This document shows positions 15,782-22,660 of a stretch of DNA of 37,212 nucleotides, piece by piece (within the stretch, counting starts at the first letter, position 1; each line of letters opens with the position of its first letter). Source of the stretch: Bacillus sp. SD075 (GTDB taxonomy: Bacteria > Bacillota > Bacilli > Bacillales > DSM-1321); contig NZ_JADILK010000043.1 of the NCBI RefSeq assembly GCF_017355165.1, positions 1 through 37,212 on the forward strand, read 5' to 3'. A program made the position numbers and the translations under genes. Below the pieces are notes generated by a model, which saw only the letters and a list, made by a program, of their open reading frames with translations, had not been told where the DNA came from and searched no databases.

Positions 15782-16360
15782 TTAAACTGGCTCAGTTTCT
15801 TTCTCTATCTTTTTTTTTGTGATTTTACCCTCCACGTCAGTAAACTCCTGATCGATGTTATCGAAGGACCGTTCAAAGATTTGCATGAAATCTTCACCAT
15901 AGATATTACGGATGATGGCCATCATTTCTATCATATCCGGAAACTTGCCATATAGCTCACGTAGTGGAAGTGCACCCGAGAAAGCAGAGTTCTTGCTTGG
16001 ATCGTATGTCTCCATTAAATCAAGTAGAATTTTTTCACCTTCTGCTGTGATCTCTATATACGTATTCCTTTTGTCATTTTCTTTTTTTGAAAATGTTAAG
16101 TACCCGCGTTCCTCTAATTTTTTTGAAAAGTTAAATGCTGTAGAAACATGCATGACCCCAAATTTTGCAACATCAGAAATGGAAGAGCCATCAAGATGGT
16201 AGGCAATCCAAAGAATATGGTGCTCATTGATATTTAAATCATAGGGCTTGATCCATTGCTGCCAATCTTTTTCAATCGATTTCCATAATGCTTTGCTTAA
16301 TTGTGCAATTCGTTGACTAAAAATCATTGCTTCTTTCATAGAATAATTTTTATTCTGCAT
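15782..16360 (-). CDS. scoC: ScoC (Hpr), MarR-family transition-state regulator
   Basis: 192 residues, slightly shorter than the roughly 203 of B. subtilis. A winged helix-turn-helix of MarR type spans about 40-115 ([47 protein letters not shown]), flanked by dimerisation helices. In B. subtilis it represses extracellular protease genes, sporulation and motility genes and peptide transport. Start ATG 16360 with AGGTGAG eight bases upstream. The gene stands alone, between convergent yhaI and same-strand yhaH. Confidence 0.92.
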   Translation of the reverse strand: MQNKNYSMKEAMIFSQRIAQLSKALWKSIEKDWQQWIKPYDLNINEHHILWIAYHLDGSSISDVAKFGVMHVSTAFNFSKKLEERGYLTFSKKENDKRNTYIEITAEGEKILLDLMETYDPSKNSAFSGALPLRELYGKFPDMIEMMAIIRNIYGEDFMQIFERSFDNIDQEFTDVEGKITKKKIEKETEPV

Positions 16361-16470
16361 ATTATGGGCTCACCTACTTATAAGATTCTATATATTTATT
16401 ATGACAATAAAATAAAAATTAATAAAGATAAATATTTGCAAAATTTTTAGAAAATTTTAGTTTTTTTAAT

Positions 16471-16526
16471 GAATTCTCCATTCTTCTCCAATAAACCGTG
16501 TAATTTATTGGGAAAAATGGAGAATC
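16471..16526. repeat. Imperfect inverted repeat between yhaH and scoC
   Basis: Arms 16471-16495 and 16504-16526 are nearly complementary over about 22 bp, with an 8-nt loop. Neither strand has a T run directly after it, so it is not a textbook terminator, though it lies between yhaH and scoC on their strand. Confidence 0.55.
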
Positions 16527-16551
16527 AAGCTTGCGCGACGATTTGTCACTA

Positions 16552-16914
16552 TTAATTTTTAGAAGAAGGGGTGGCCGCTTCCAATTCCTTTAATGAATTT
16601 TCAATTTCTTGAACGTTCTTCAATAATTCATTCTTATTGGGTTCGATTTCCCGCTTCCAGTTCTCGATGACGACCTGAACATCTGAAATGAACGTTTTTA
16701 CCGTTTCTTTGCTGATTTGTGAAGCTTCCAGCGTGTCATCTTTAATATTTAGCATCTTTACCTTTAACTCATCAATTGTATTCTTAATTTCGTCGGTATT
16801 CGTTTTGATGCGGTTCCGTAGGTCTTTACCTGAACTTGGTGTTGAAAGTAGGGTTGCCGCACCAGCTACTACTGTTCCGGTCAAAAAGCCAATTAGTAAT
16901 GATTTTGCTTTCAT
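16552..16914 (-). CDS. yhaH: YhaH, YtxH-domain general-stress-type protein
   Basis: 120 residues starting MKAKSLLIGFLTGTVVAGAATLLSTPSSGKDLR: one N-terminal membrane-spanning or membrane-associated glycine-rich segment followed by a long amphipathic, coiled-coil-like region. This is the YtxH architecture. Start is the ATG at 16914, behind GAGGTGAT. The GTG at 16923 lies within that site. It matches B. subtilis YhaH in size and position. Family members are often stress-induced, but I see no sigma-B promoter here. Function unknown. Confidence 0.83.
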   Translation of the reverse strand: MKAKSLLIGFLTGTVVAGAATLLSTPSSGKDLRNRIKTNTDEIKNTIDELKVKMLNIKDDTLEASQISKETVKTFISDVQVVIENWKREIEPNKNELLKNVQEIENSLKELEAATPSSKN

Positions 16915-16923
16915 TAGGATCAC

Positions 16924-17249
16924 CTCATTTTATAATATGTTTTCGCTTTCCATGGTCTGAATCCCTGCTGAAAAAAACATCAATTGGAAATTATGATAAA
17001 TAGGGAGAGAAATACTATTGATATCAAAATACCATAATTTTCATCCTTATGGAAGAGTATCGACCATTTTATCTTTATATCACAAAAATATTTTTTTAAA
17101 CTTAGAGAGTAAATATATAATATTTAAAAATAACTTGAAGCTTTAATAATAATGCTTCATTTAATAATAATGCTTCATATAAAGGGGAGAGCAGCATATA
17201 GATTATAAAAACAAGCTGTCGGAACATGGATGGCACTGGTGGGTTAATA
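16924..17249. other. Divergent intergenic region yhaH / small membrane ORF
   Basis: Very AT-rich. It holds the promoter region of yhaH (minus; a weak TATTAT near the start) and of the small ORF to the right. The only distinct structure is the 18-bp tandem repeat at 17142-17177. Confidence 0.5.
17142..17177. repeat. Tandem 18-bp direct repeat
   Basis: TTTAATAATAATGCTTCA occurs twice back to back (17142-17159 and 17160-17177). A TGAAGC just to the left (17136-17141) is complementary to the GCTTCA that ends each unit, giving possible TGAAGC...GCTTCA dyads. It sits just ahead of an AAAGGGGAG (17181-17189). Confidence 0.8.
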
Positions 17250-17429
17250 ATGAAAATAATTTTTTTATTAAGCCTGGTATGCCTGTGCGGAATGGGGCAT
17301 TTTCTAAGGCAAGCAAAAACTCCTGGTATCTATCCGCCTAAGAGGGTGCTCCAGGCTAGAGCCTTCGCTATGGGTCTCCCCGGAGTTTTACTGCTTTTTA
17401 TTTGGTTTATGTGGATAATGATTCATTGA
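17250..17429 (+). CDS. Hypothetical small membrane protein (59 aa)
   Basis: 59 residues: an N-terminal hydrophobic segment (KIIFLLSLVCLCGMGHF), a basic linker with prolines, and a C-terminal hydrophobic segment (GVLLLFIWFMWIMI). This predicts two membrane helices. The ATG at 17250 has only a weak GGTGGG upstream. An ATG at 17226 in the same frame would add eight residues without a better site. A stronger AAAGGGGAG at 17181 is too far away. A terminator follows. I recognise no family. Confidence 0.5.
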   Translation: MKIIFLLSLVCLCGMGHFLRQAKTPGIYPPKRVLQARAFAMGLPGVLLLFIWFMWIMIH

Positions 17430-17475
17430 ACCTTGGAGGATGATTCTGGCTAGAATTCCAGATTCATAAGATTGG

Positions 17476-17507
17476 AAAAAAAGCACCGGAAATTCCGGTG
17501 CTTTTTT
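17476..17507. terminator. Bidirectional terminator between the small ORF and trpP
   Basis: GCACCGGAA-A-TTCCGGTGC, a perfect 9-bp stem (18 paired bases around one A), extended by A/T pairs on both sides. It can end both convergent genes. Confidence 0.88.
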
Positions 17508-17527
17508 AGATATGATGATCCTGCTGC

Positions 17528-18046
17528 TTAAGCATTGATGGGTATATTTGATTTTCTTACGATGCCGTTCACAATTGGATAAATGATGACCATCGCAACT
17601 GTATTTAACAGTACGGCAGGAAGTACGACAGCGCCGAAAAGTGCAACGAAAGGCCCTGGAAGGGAAACGATATAATACGCCGAACCAAGGAAGACAGCGC
17701 CGGAAATCATTGTTCCTACGGCAGTCAAAATACTAACGGTGACAACGGATGTTGAAAACTTCTTAAGACTGATGAATAAAAGGTAAAATAGAAAGGCTGT
17801 TGCCAATTTGTCTATGATATTTGGAATCTGTCCCCCAGGAAATGTAGTTGTCATGGCAGAGATGGCTCCAGCAGCCAGGGCGACAATGAATACATTCTTT
17901 TTCGCGGGAAACAGGGTAATCGCCAAAAACATCATCAACAGCATCATATCCGGTTTCATTCCAAGGAAGAATCCAGGTACGATAAAATGCAGGGCAGCCC
18001 CAATCCCGATTAATAGGGCAAGTGACACAAGGGTTTTCGTTTTCAT
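17528..18046 (-). CDS. trpP: TrpP, tryptophan transporter
   Basis: A 172-residue, very hydrophobic protein with about five membrane segments, recognised as TrpP (YhaG) of bacilli from sequence and from its place between yhaH and serC. It imports tryptophan. The MKTKTLVSLALLIGIGAALHF N-terminus and the PGFFLGMKPDMMLLMMF region are characteristic. Start 18046; the ribosome-binding site AGGAGAG is buried in a series of NAG triplets, so translation should be shut off by tryptophan-bound TRAP. Monocistronic, with an extended -10 promoter about 80 bp upstream. Confidence 0.92.
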   Translation of the reverse strand: MKTKTLVSLALLIGIGAALHFIVPGFFLGMKPDMMLLMMFLAITLFPAKKNVFIVALAAGAISAMTTTFPGGQIPNIIDKLATAFLFYLLFISLKKFSTSVVTVSILTAVGTMISGAVFLGSAYYIVSLPGPFVALFGAVVLPAVLLNTVAMVIIYPIVNGIVRKSNIPINA

Positions 18047-18049
18047 TTA

Positions 18050-18077
18050 CTCATCTCTCCTATTCTCATCTCAACTA
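18050..18077 (-). promoter_or_regulatory. TRAP-binding site over the trpP ribosome-binding site
   Basis: In the trpP mRNA the triplets UAG, GAG, GAG, UAG, GAG, GAG follow one another at exact 5-nt intervals (plus-strand 18075, 18070, 18065, 18060, 18055 and 18050), each separated by two bases. This is the (G/U)AG-NN pattern bound by the TRAP 11-mer. It overlaps the Shine-Dalgarno and ends three bases before AUG. Confidence 0.88.
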
Positions 18078-18089
18078 ACATCTTTTCTT

Positions 18090-18112
18090 CAACAATGCAC
18101 TATTGCTTGTTG
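18090..18112 (-). promoter_or_regulatory. 5' stem-loop in the trpP leader
   Basis: Near the predicted 5' end of the trpP transcript CAACAAGCA can pair with TGCATTGTTG (one bulged A, loop ATAG). Outer CUUC/GAAG pairs extend it. Its placement before NAG repeats recalls the 5' stem-loop of the B. subtilis trp leader. Confidence 0.5.
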
Positions 18113-18127
18113 CAAGAAGTTTAAAAT

Positions 18128-18133
18128 AGTATA
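18128..18133 (-). promoter_or_regulatory. trpP -10 element (extended)
   Basis: TGATATACT on the minus strand, an extended -10 about 80 bp before the trpP start. It places the transcript start near 18121, so the leader would be about 75 nt. The -35 is poor. Confidence 0.55.
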
Positions 18134-18172
18134 TCATAAGACCTATTTTTTTAGAAGTCATATTTGTTTGAA

Positions 18173-19276
18173 TTAAAGGGTTTGAGCTTCCTTCGCTTTA
18201 AACGATTCCTGGAATTTCTTCATGAAATCAGCAAGGTCCTGGCAATGGGATAGAGGGACCGCATTATAGATGGATGCTCTGCAGCCACCGATGGAACGGT
18301 GACCATTCAGTCCTACGAATCCGGCTTGCTTCACTTCTTTAAGGAATTGTACTTCAGCCTCTTCAGACGGAAGCGTGAACGTTACATTCATTAATGAACG
18401 GCTGTCCGGTAGGGCATGGCCTTTATAAAAACCATCACTGCCGTCGATGGCATCGTAAATGACTTTTGCCTTTTCTGCATTGATTTCAGCGATCTTTTCC
18501 ACTCCACCCTGTTCCTTTGCCCAATCCAAGACAAGGGACAATAAGTAAATGGCCAATGTCGGAGGAGTGTTGTATAAAGATTTATTTTTAGAATGGATAG
18601 AATAGTTCATCATGGATGGGATATTGTCATTATCCGTTATTAAATCTTTACGGATGATAACGACTGTGATTCCTGACGGACCTAGATTCTTTTGTGCACC
18701 TGCATAGATGATGCCGAATTTACTAATATCAACCTTTTTGCTGAGAATATCGCTTGACATATCAGCTACTAAAGGAATTTTGCCCGTTTCCGGGAATTCC
18801 TTCCACTGAGTTCCGTAAATCGTATTATTACTTGTAATATGAAGATATGCAGCATCATCATTCAACTTGATGTCTTCCACTTTAGGGATGAACGTATATT
18901 TATCATCTTTGGATGAAGCGACTACGGCCGTTTCACCAACCTTTTTGGCCTCTTTTAATGCTTTTTCCGACCAAGAACCAGTGAGGACATAATCTGCCCT
19001 TTTCCCATCATTCAAAATGTTCATGGGAATCATGGAAAATTGTAGACTTGCTCCTCCTTGCAATAGGAGGACTTCATAATTTTCAGGAATTTCCATAAGG
19101 TCTTTTAATGATTGAATGGCATGGTTATGAATTTTTTCGAATTCCGAACTTCTATGGCTTAATTCCATGACGGACATACCGGAATCCTCAATATTCAACC
19201 ATTCGTTTTGGGCTCTTTGTAAAACTTCTAAGGGCAGGGCGGCTGGCCCAGCGTTAAAATTGCGTGCACGTTTCAA
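18173..19276 (-). CDS. serC: Phosphoserine aminotransferase
   Basis: A 367-residue class V PLP aminotransferase converting 3-phosphohydroxypyruvate to phosphoserine in serine synthesis (and acting in pyridoxal synthesis in some bacteria). Seen: NFNAGPAALP at the N-terminus, GGASLQFSMIPMN in the cofactor region, the PLP lysine in YAGAQKNLGPSG (Lys196), HSKNKSLYNTPPT and the GLNGHRSIGGCRASIYNA C-terminal signature. Start is a TTG at 19276, seven bases after GGAGG. Monocistronic, with a candidate promoter upstream. No T-box or other leader fold is evident. Confidence 0.95.
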   Translation of the reverse strand: MKRARNFNAGPAALPLEVLQRAQNEWLNIEDSGMSVMELSHRSSEFEKIHNHAIQSLKDLMEIPENYEVLLLQGGASLQFSMIPMNILNDGKRADYVLTGSWSEKALKEAKKVGETAVVASSKDDKYTFIPKVEDIKLNDDAAYLHITSNNTIYGTQWKEFPETGKIPLVADMSSDILSKKVDISKFGIIYAGAQKNLGPSGITVVIIRKDLITDNDNIPSMMNYSIHSKNKSLYNTPPTLAIYLLSLVLDWAKEQGGVEKIAEINAEKAKVIYDAIDGSDGFYKGHALPDSRSLMNVTFTLPSEEAEVQFLKEVKQAGFVGLNGHRSIGGCRASIYNAVPLSHCQDLADFMKKFQESFKAKEAQTL

Positions 19277-19322
19277 TTTTTTTCCTCCTATACGACTATG
19301 TGATAAAGTATTTGAGACTATT

Positions 19323-19351
19323 CATATATCCTACCAGAAAACTAAATTCAA
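19323..19351 (-). promoter_or_regulatory. Candidate serC promoter
   Basis: Minus strand TTGAAT (19351-19346), 17 bp, TATATG (19328-19323), about 50 bp upstream of the TTG start. Confidence 0.5.
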
Positions 19352-19407
19352 TAGGAGGAAAATTTAGAATTTTAAGTGACAACCCGTTATGTTTGGCCAA
19401 GGAGAAA

Positions 19408-19431
19408 GGTCCTGCACTTTGAGTGAGGACC
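19408..19431 (-). terminator. Probable terminator after hit
   Basis: GGTCCT and AGGACC with inner CACT/AGTG form a compact hairpin. On the minus strand it is followed by TTTCTCC, a short U-rich tail. It lies 100 bp past the hit stop. Confidence 0.5.
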
Positions 19432-19531
19432 AAAAAAACAGGATTATTATTTTTCATGCAAACAGTGTTTAGCTAAAGTTCAATTGCCGATTCTTAAAAA
19501 GATAAAAGAAACCTTCACAGGCCATCATGTT

Positions 19532-19954
19532 TCATTTTAAATGCTGTGCAATGGAGTCAGCGATTTGTTTCAGGTCATCTGGTGTATAGTCGCTGGCATT
19601 CGTTTTCCAAACAGCCCCAAAGCCGTCTCCTTCCCCATGCCGGGGAATTAAATGCATATGAAAATGGAATACGGACTGTCCTGCAGCTTCACCATTATTA
19701 TTTAAAAGATTCAGGCCTACAGGTTGGAACTCCTGCTTCATGGCGCGGGCAATTTCCGGCACCACTTCAAAAAGATTCTTGGCAATCTCAGGTGTCATCT
19801 CATAAAGATTCTCCTTATGTACTTTAGGTATTACCAGCGTATGGCCTTTTGTTACTTGACTAATGTCGAGAAAAGCCAAAACATGTTCATTTTCGAAAAC
19901 TTTCGTACTCGGAATTTCCCCATCGATTATTTTGCAAAATATGCAATCACTCAT
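19532..19954 (-). CDS. hit: HIT-family nucleotide hydrolase
   Basis: A 140-residue histidine-triad protein (HINT branch). The catalytic triad HFHMHLIPR (His97, His99, His101) is intact. The N-terminal CIFCKI supplies a zinc-type CxxC found in bacterial members. The family hydrolyses AMP-linked phosphoramidates or dinucleoside polyphosphates. The physiological substrate is not known. It is upstream of serC on the same strand, with a hairpin between them, and divergent from ecsA, as in B. subtilis. No nearby gene hints at a specific substrate. Confidence 0.92.
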   Translation of the reverse strand: MSDCIFCKIIDGEIPSTKVFENEHVLAFLDISQVTKGHTLVIPKVHKENLYEMTPEIAKNLFEVVPEIARAMKQEFQPVGLNLLNNNGEAAGQSVFHFHMHLIPRHGEGDGFGAVWKTNASDYTPDDLKQIADSIAQHLK

Positions 19955-20029
19955 TAAAAACGCTCCTTTAAAAGTTAATGTATTTGGTTAATCGTACCAT
20001 AGCTTGAATCTTTGAGAAAAGGAAAAATC

Positions 20030-20064
20030 ATAAAAACAGGATGCAACATTAAGTTGCACCCTGT
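20030..20064 (-). terminator. Minus-strand terminator without an upstream gene
   Basis: ACAGG-(A)-TGCAAC (20036-20047) pairs with GTTGCA-(C)-CCTGT (20053-20064). On the minus strand the hairpin is followed by TTTTTATG. It points away from ecsA toward hit, so whatever it ends starts inside the intergenic region. Confidence 0.7.
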
Positions 20065-20332
20065 CTCTCGAAAAAGGGGTTTTTGCTTCAAAATTCGCAT
20101 TAGCATAAATTCTCTGCGACAAACACCTCATCTACATCGTAGTAAAGTATGGTTATTATCTGATTAGAGATTTTCCATTCAAAGCAACCATCTCCTACAT
20201 CTTTAAAGTTTCATCAACTGTCAAAGCATAATTGATAATTATTGAATGATTTTTCTGCTTTTACGTGCAAGAGAACCATCTCCTTGCTCGAAACGATTTT
20301 TTTAATGAAGCTTCTGGTTTAATTCAGTTATA

Positions 20333-20442
20333 CGTCTTTAACTGACACCTCATTTACAATATGATGAGAATCATTTGTAATAAAACTTATGGGTATTTCA
20401 GTGTAATCCGTCTTTAACTGACACCTCATTTACAATATGATG
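20333..20442. repeat. 34-bp perfect direct repeat, two copies
   Basis: Positions 20333-20366 and 20409-20442 are identical over 34 bases, with a 42-bp spacer (period 76 bp). Similarity continues for a few bases (GAATCA) and then diverges, but each copy's right flank can form a local dyad with the repeat. Confidence 0.88.
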
Positions 20443-20613
20443 TGAATCACACGTAATGACTAACCCCTTCTTCCTTATTTATGATGACCACCAGGCCCGG
20501 AAAATATAATTAGTTATTTATGGAAATTTTGTTCCGGGAACACTCGACTATATAAAAGCAGGAGAATTTGATAAAATGGAAATAAGAACCTCTATATAGA
20601 AAGGATCGTTTAT

Positions 20614-21357
20614 ATGTCCTTATTGGAAATTAAGCAATTAGTGGGCGGATACACGAAAACGCCCGTTTTAAAGGGAATAAGTTTTGACATTCAACCGAAT
20701 GAGCTAGTAGGGCTAATTGGGCTCAACGGGGCTGGGAAAAGCACGACGATTAAACATATCATCGGACTCATGGAGCCCAAAGGCGGAAGTGTTTCGATTC
20801 ATGGTAAAACACTTGCGCAGGACCCGGATACATATCGTAAACAATTCACTTATGTTCCAGAAACGCCAATCTTGTATGATGAGCTTACACTTGAGGAGCA
20901 TTTAAAACTTACGGCAATGGCACATGGTTTGGCAGAAGCCACATTTAAAGAAAGGATGGACGTTCTTTTAAAGGAATTCCATATGGAAAAAAGACTTAAA
21001 TGGTTTCCTGCCCATTTTTCAAAGGGAATGAAGCAAAAGGTCATGATTATGTGCGCCTTTTTAGTACAGCCGTCTTTATATATCGTCGACGAACCCTTCG
21101 TGGGTCTTGATCCATTAGGCATTCAATCCCTGCTTGATTTGATGAGGAAAATGAAAGAGAGCGGTGCGGGAATATTAATGTCTACACACATACTGGCGAC
21201 CGCCGAGAGGTATTGTGATTCTTTCATCATACTGCATAATGGAGAGATCCGGGCAAAAGGCAATCTTGAGCAGCTTCGTGAGCAATTTTCCATGCCAGGG
21301 GCAACACTTGACGATTTATATATTCAATTGACGAAAGAAGAAATCGGTCATGAATAG
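20614..21357 (+). CDS. ecsA: EcsA, ABC transporter ATPase
   Basis: A 247-residue ATP-binding subunit of the Ecs ABC exporter, which in B. subtilis affects intramembrane proteolysis by RasP, protein secretion and competence. Walker A GLNGAGKST (36-44), signature FSKGMKQK (about 134-141), Walker B LYIVDEPFVGLD and the switch motif MSTHIL are present. The ribosome-binding site AAAGGAT precedes ATG 20614. Its end overlaps the ecsB start by 8 nt, implying coupled translation. The substrate is still not settled in any species that I know of. The long repeat-bearing leader region upstream is described separately. Confidence 0.95.
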   Translation: MSLLEIKQLVGGYTKTPVLKGISFDIQPNELVGLIGLNGAGKSTTIKHIIGLMEPKGGSVSIHGKTLAQDPDTYRKQFTYVPETPILYDELTLEEHLKLTAMAHGLAEATFKERMDVLLKEFHMEKRLKWFPAHFSKGMKQKVMIMCAFLVQPSLYIVDEPFVGLDPLGIQSLLDLMRKMKESGAGILMSTHILATAERYCDSFIILHNGEIRAKGNLEQLREQFSMPGATLDDLYIQLTKEEIGHE

Positions 21358-22558
21358 TCAAAATCTCTGGAAGGAAAGATATTTAGGCTATATAAATGAA
21401 ACGCAAAAATATCTTCGCTATATTTTTAATGGACATCTTGTTTTTGTCATGGTATTGGTTCTTGGTGGTTTGGCTTATTATTACAGTGATTGGGTGAAGA
21501 CATTAGACAGTGATTTCCCTGCTGAATGGATCATGGCCTTTATCTTATCGATCATTGTAACCAGAAGCCCGATAAATACTTTTTTGAAAGAACCTGATAC
21601 GGTATTCCTGCTTCCGCTTGAAACGAAGTTGAGAAGCTATTTCAAGAATTCACTGGTATTAAGTTGGGTCATGCAGGGGTTTATTCTTCTGATTGTCCTA
21701 ATTGCATCTATACCGATGTATTCGAAGGTTACGGGTGCAGGAGGTACAGACCTTGGAATCATCTTGGTCGTTTTGCTTATTTTGAAGTTTTTGAATTTAA
21801 CCATGCGCTGGCAGGTGTTGAAATATCAGGATACATCAGTGGGCCTTTGGGACTCTCTCATCCGCTTTTCACTTAATGGAGTGATTCTTTATTTCATCTG
21901 TTCATGGGCAAACGTACTGTTTTCACTTTTAACATTTTTATTATTGTTAGCACTTTACATGTATTACCGAATTGCAACTAAAGGTTTTGTGTTGAAGTGG
22001 GAACGGCTGGTGGAAGTGGAAAATAAACGGATGAATTCCTTTTATCGAATAGCGAACATGTTTACTGATGTTCCTCATTTGAAAGGGAAGGTAGCGAGGA
22101 GGAAATGGATGGACTGGCTATTATCTTTCATTCCGTATGGTGAAAAATCAACTTATACCTATCTTTACGCCCGTACTCTTTTGCGATCCAATGATTATGT
22201 GGGACTTTGTTTTCGCTTGACTATCATTGGATCCGTGATTTTAAGTGTATTCACTAACATATGGGCACATATGATTGTTACGTTCATGTTCCTATTCATG
22301 ACAGCCCTGCAATTGCTCCCGGTCTGGAAGGCTCATGAATGGAAAGTATGGGTCTCATTGTATCCTTTGCCGGCAAAAATGAGAGAATCTGCAGTCATAA
22401 AGCTAATTTCCTATTTCTTATTATTTGAGGACCTGGTCTTCAGTATGGTCCTGCTAGTGAAAGGGGAATGGATGTCCGCTTTAGCCGCCTTGGCAATGGG
22501 GCTTGTTTTCTTATTCGGTTTTAAAATTTATGCAGCAAAGAAAATTAAAAACTTTTAA
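21350..22558 (+). CDS. ecsB: EcsB, ABC transporter permease
   Basis: A 402-residue integral membrane partner of EcsA. Hydrophobic segments are seen around residues 27-46, 58-72, 100-121, 132-147, 172-205, 280-330 and 363-395. They are interrupted by a basic loop (about 205-265) likely to face the cytoplasm. The N-terminus NSQNLWKERYLGYINETQKYLRYIFNGH is typical of EcsB. It overlaps ecsA by 8 nt, and a hairpin terminator after it partly separates ecsC. The expected complex is EcsA2B2 in the cytoplasmic membrane. Confidence 0.93.
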   Translation: MNSQNLWKERYLGYINETQKYLRYIFNGHLVFVMVLVLGGLAYYYSDWVKTLDSDFPAEWIMAFILSIIVTRSPINTFLKEPDTVFLLPLETKLRSYFKNSLVLSWVMQGFILLIVLIASIPMYSKVTGAGGTDLGIILVVLLILKFLNLTMRWQVLKYQDTSVGLWDSLIRFSLNGVILYFICSWANVLFSLLTFLLLLALYMYYRIATKGFVLKWERLVEVENKRMNSFYRIANMFTDVPHLKGKVARRKWMDWLLSFIPYGEKSTYTYLYARTLLRSNDYVGLCFRLTIIGSVILSVFTNIWAHMIVTFMFLFMTALQLLPVWKAHEWKVWVSLYPLPAKMRESAVIKLISYFLLFEDLVFSMVLLVKGEWMSALAALAMGLVFLFGFKIYAAKKIKNF

Positions 22559-22564
22559 TCAGAA

Positions 22565-22591
22565 GCTGATTTTTCATAAAATCGGCTTTTT
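22565..22591 (+). terminator. Terminator or attenuator between ecsB and ecsC
   Basis: GCTGATTTT (22565-22573) pairs with AAAATCGGC (22578-22586), including one G-T pair, and is followed by five T. It would reduce ecsC transcription relative to ecsAB. Confidence 0.75.
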
Positions 22592-22660
22592 CTTATAAGC
22601 AATGAAGATTGAAAATAAAAGCTTCATAGGGGGTATATACATATTAAACGGAGGTGTTAA

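Larger units (their letters stand above)
19955..20613. other. Long non-coding hit-ecsA intergenic region
   Basis: 659 bp without a supportable protein gene. It holds a minus-strand terminator (20036-20064) with no coding gene in front of it, a hairpin GCAAGAG-AACCAT-CTCCTTGC (20267-20287), two copies of a 34-bp direct repeat, a third short relative (ACACCTCATCTACA at 20123-20136), and a perfect palindrome TGTTCCGGGAACA (20530-20542) in front of ecsA. Tiny ORFs with GGAG-ATG on the minus strand exist, but their ribosome-binding sites abut the start codon and I do not call them. Confidence 0.7.

Noticed and set aside
16377..16407. TTGTCA/TATAAG promoter for scoC
   Set aside because: The predicted transcript start would fall inside the ribosome-binding site, so this pair cannot serve as the main promoter.
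17183..17345. Alternative open frame over the 59-aa membrane ORF (tryptophan-rich reading)
   Set aside because: It has the best-placed AAAGGGGAG but no ATG, GTG or TTG near it. The hydrophobic frame from 17250 is more plausible.
19277..19531. T-box or serine-responsive leader upstream of serC
   Set aside because: No specifier hairpin, no T-box sequence and no antiterminator. Only an ordinary promoter and the hit terminator are visible.
20040..20300. Tiny minus-strand ORFs starting GGAG-ATG
   Set aside because: Shine-Dalgarno-like bases directly abut the start codons, the products are only 11-21 residues, and one longer frame runs through the terminator hairpin. The similarity among them is better explained as repeat structure.
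20365..20379. Second Fur box in the hit-ecsA gap
   Set aside because: The left half matches, but three of seven bases in the right half do not, and the other repeat copy lacks it. It is kept only as a hint in the sRNA finding.
20333..20442. Possible mini CRISPR array
   Set aside because: There are only two repeat copies with a 42-bp spacer, no cas genes, and the flanks share extra similarity. It is a simple direct repeat.
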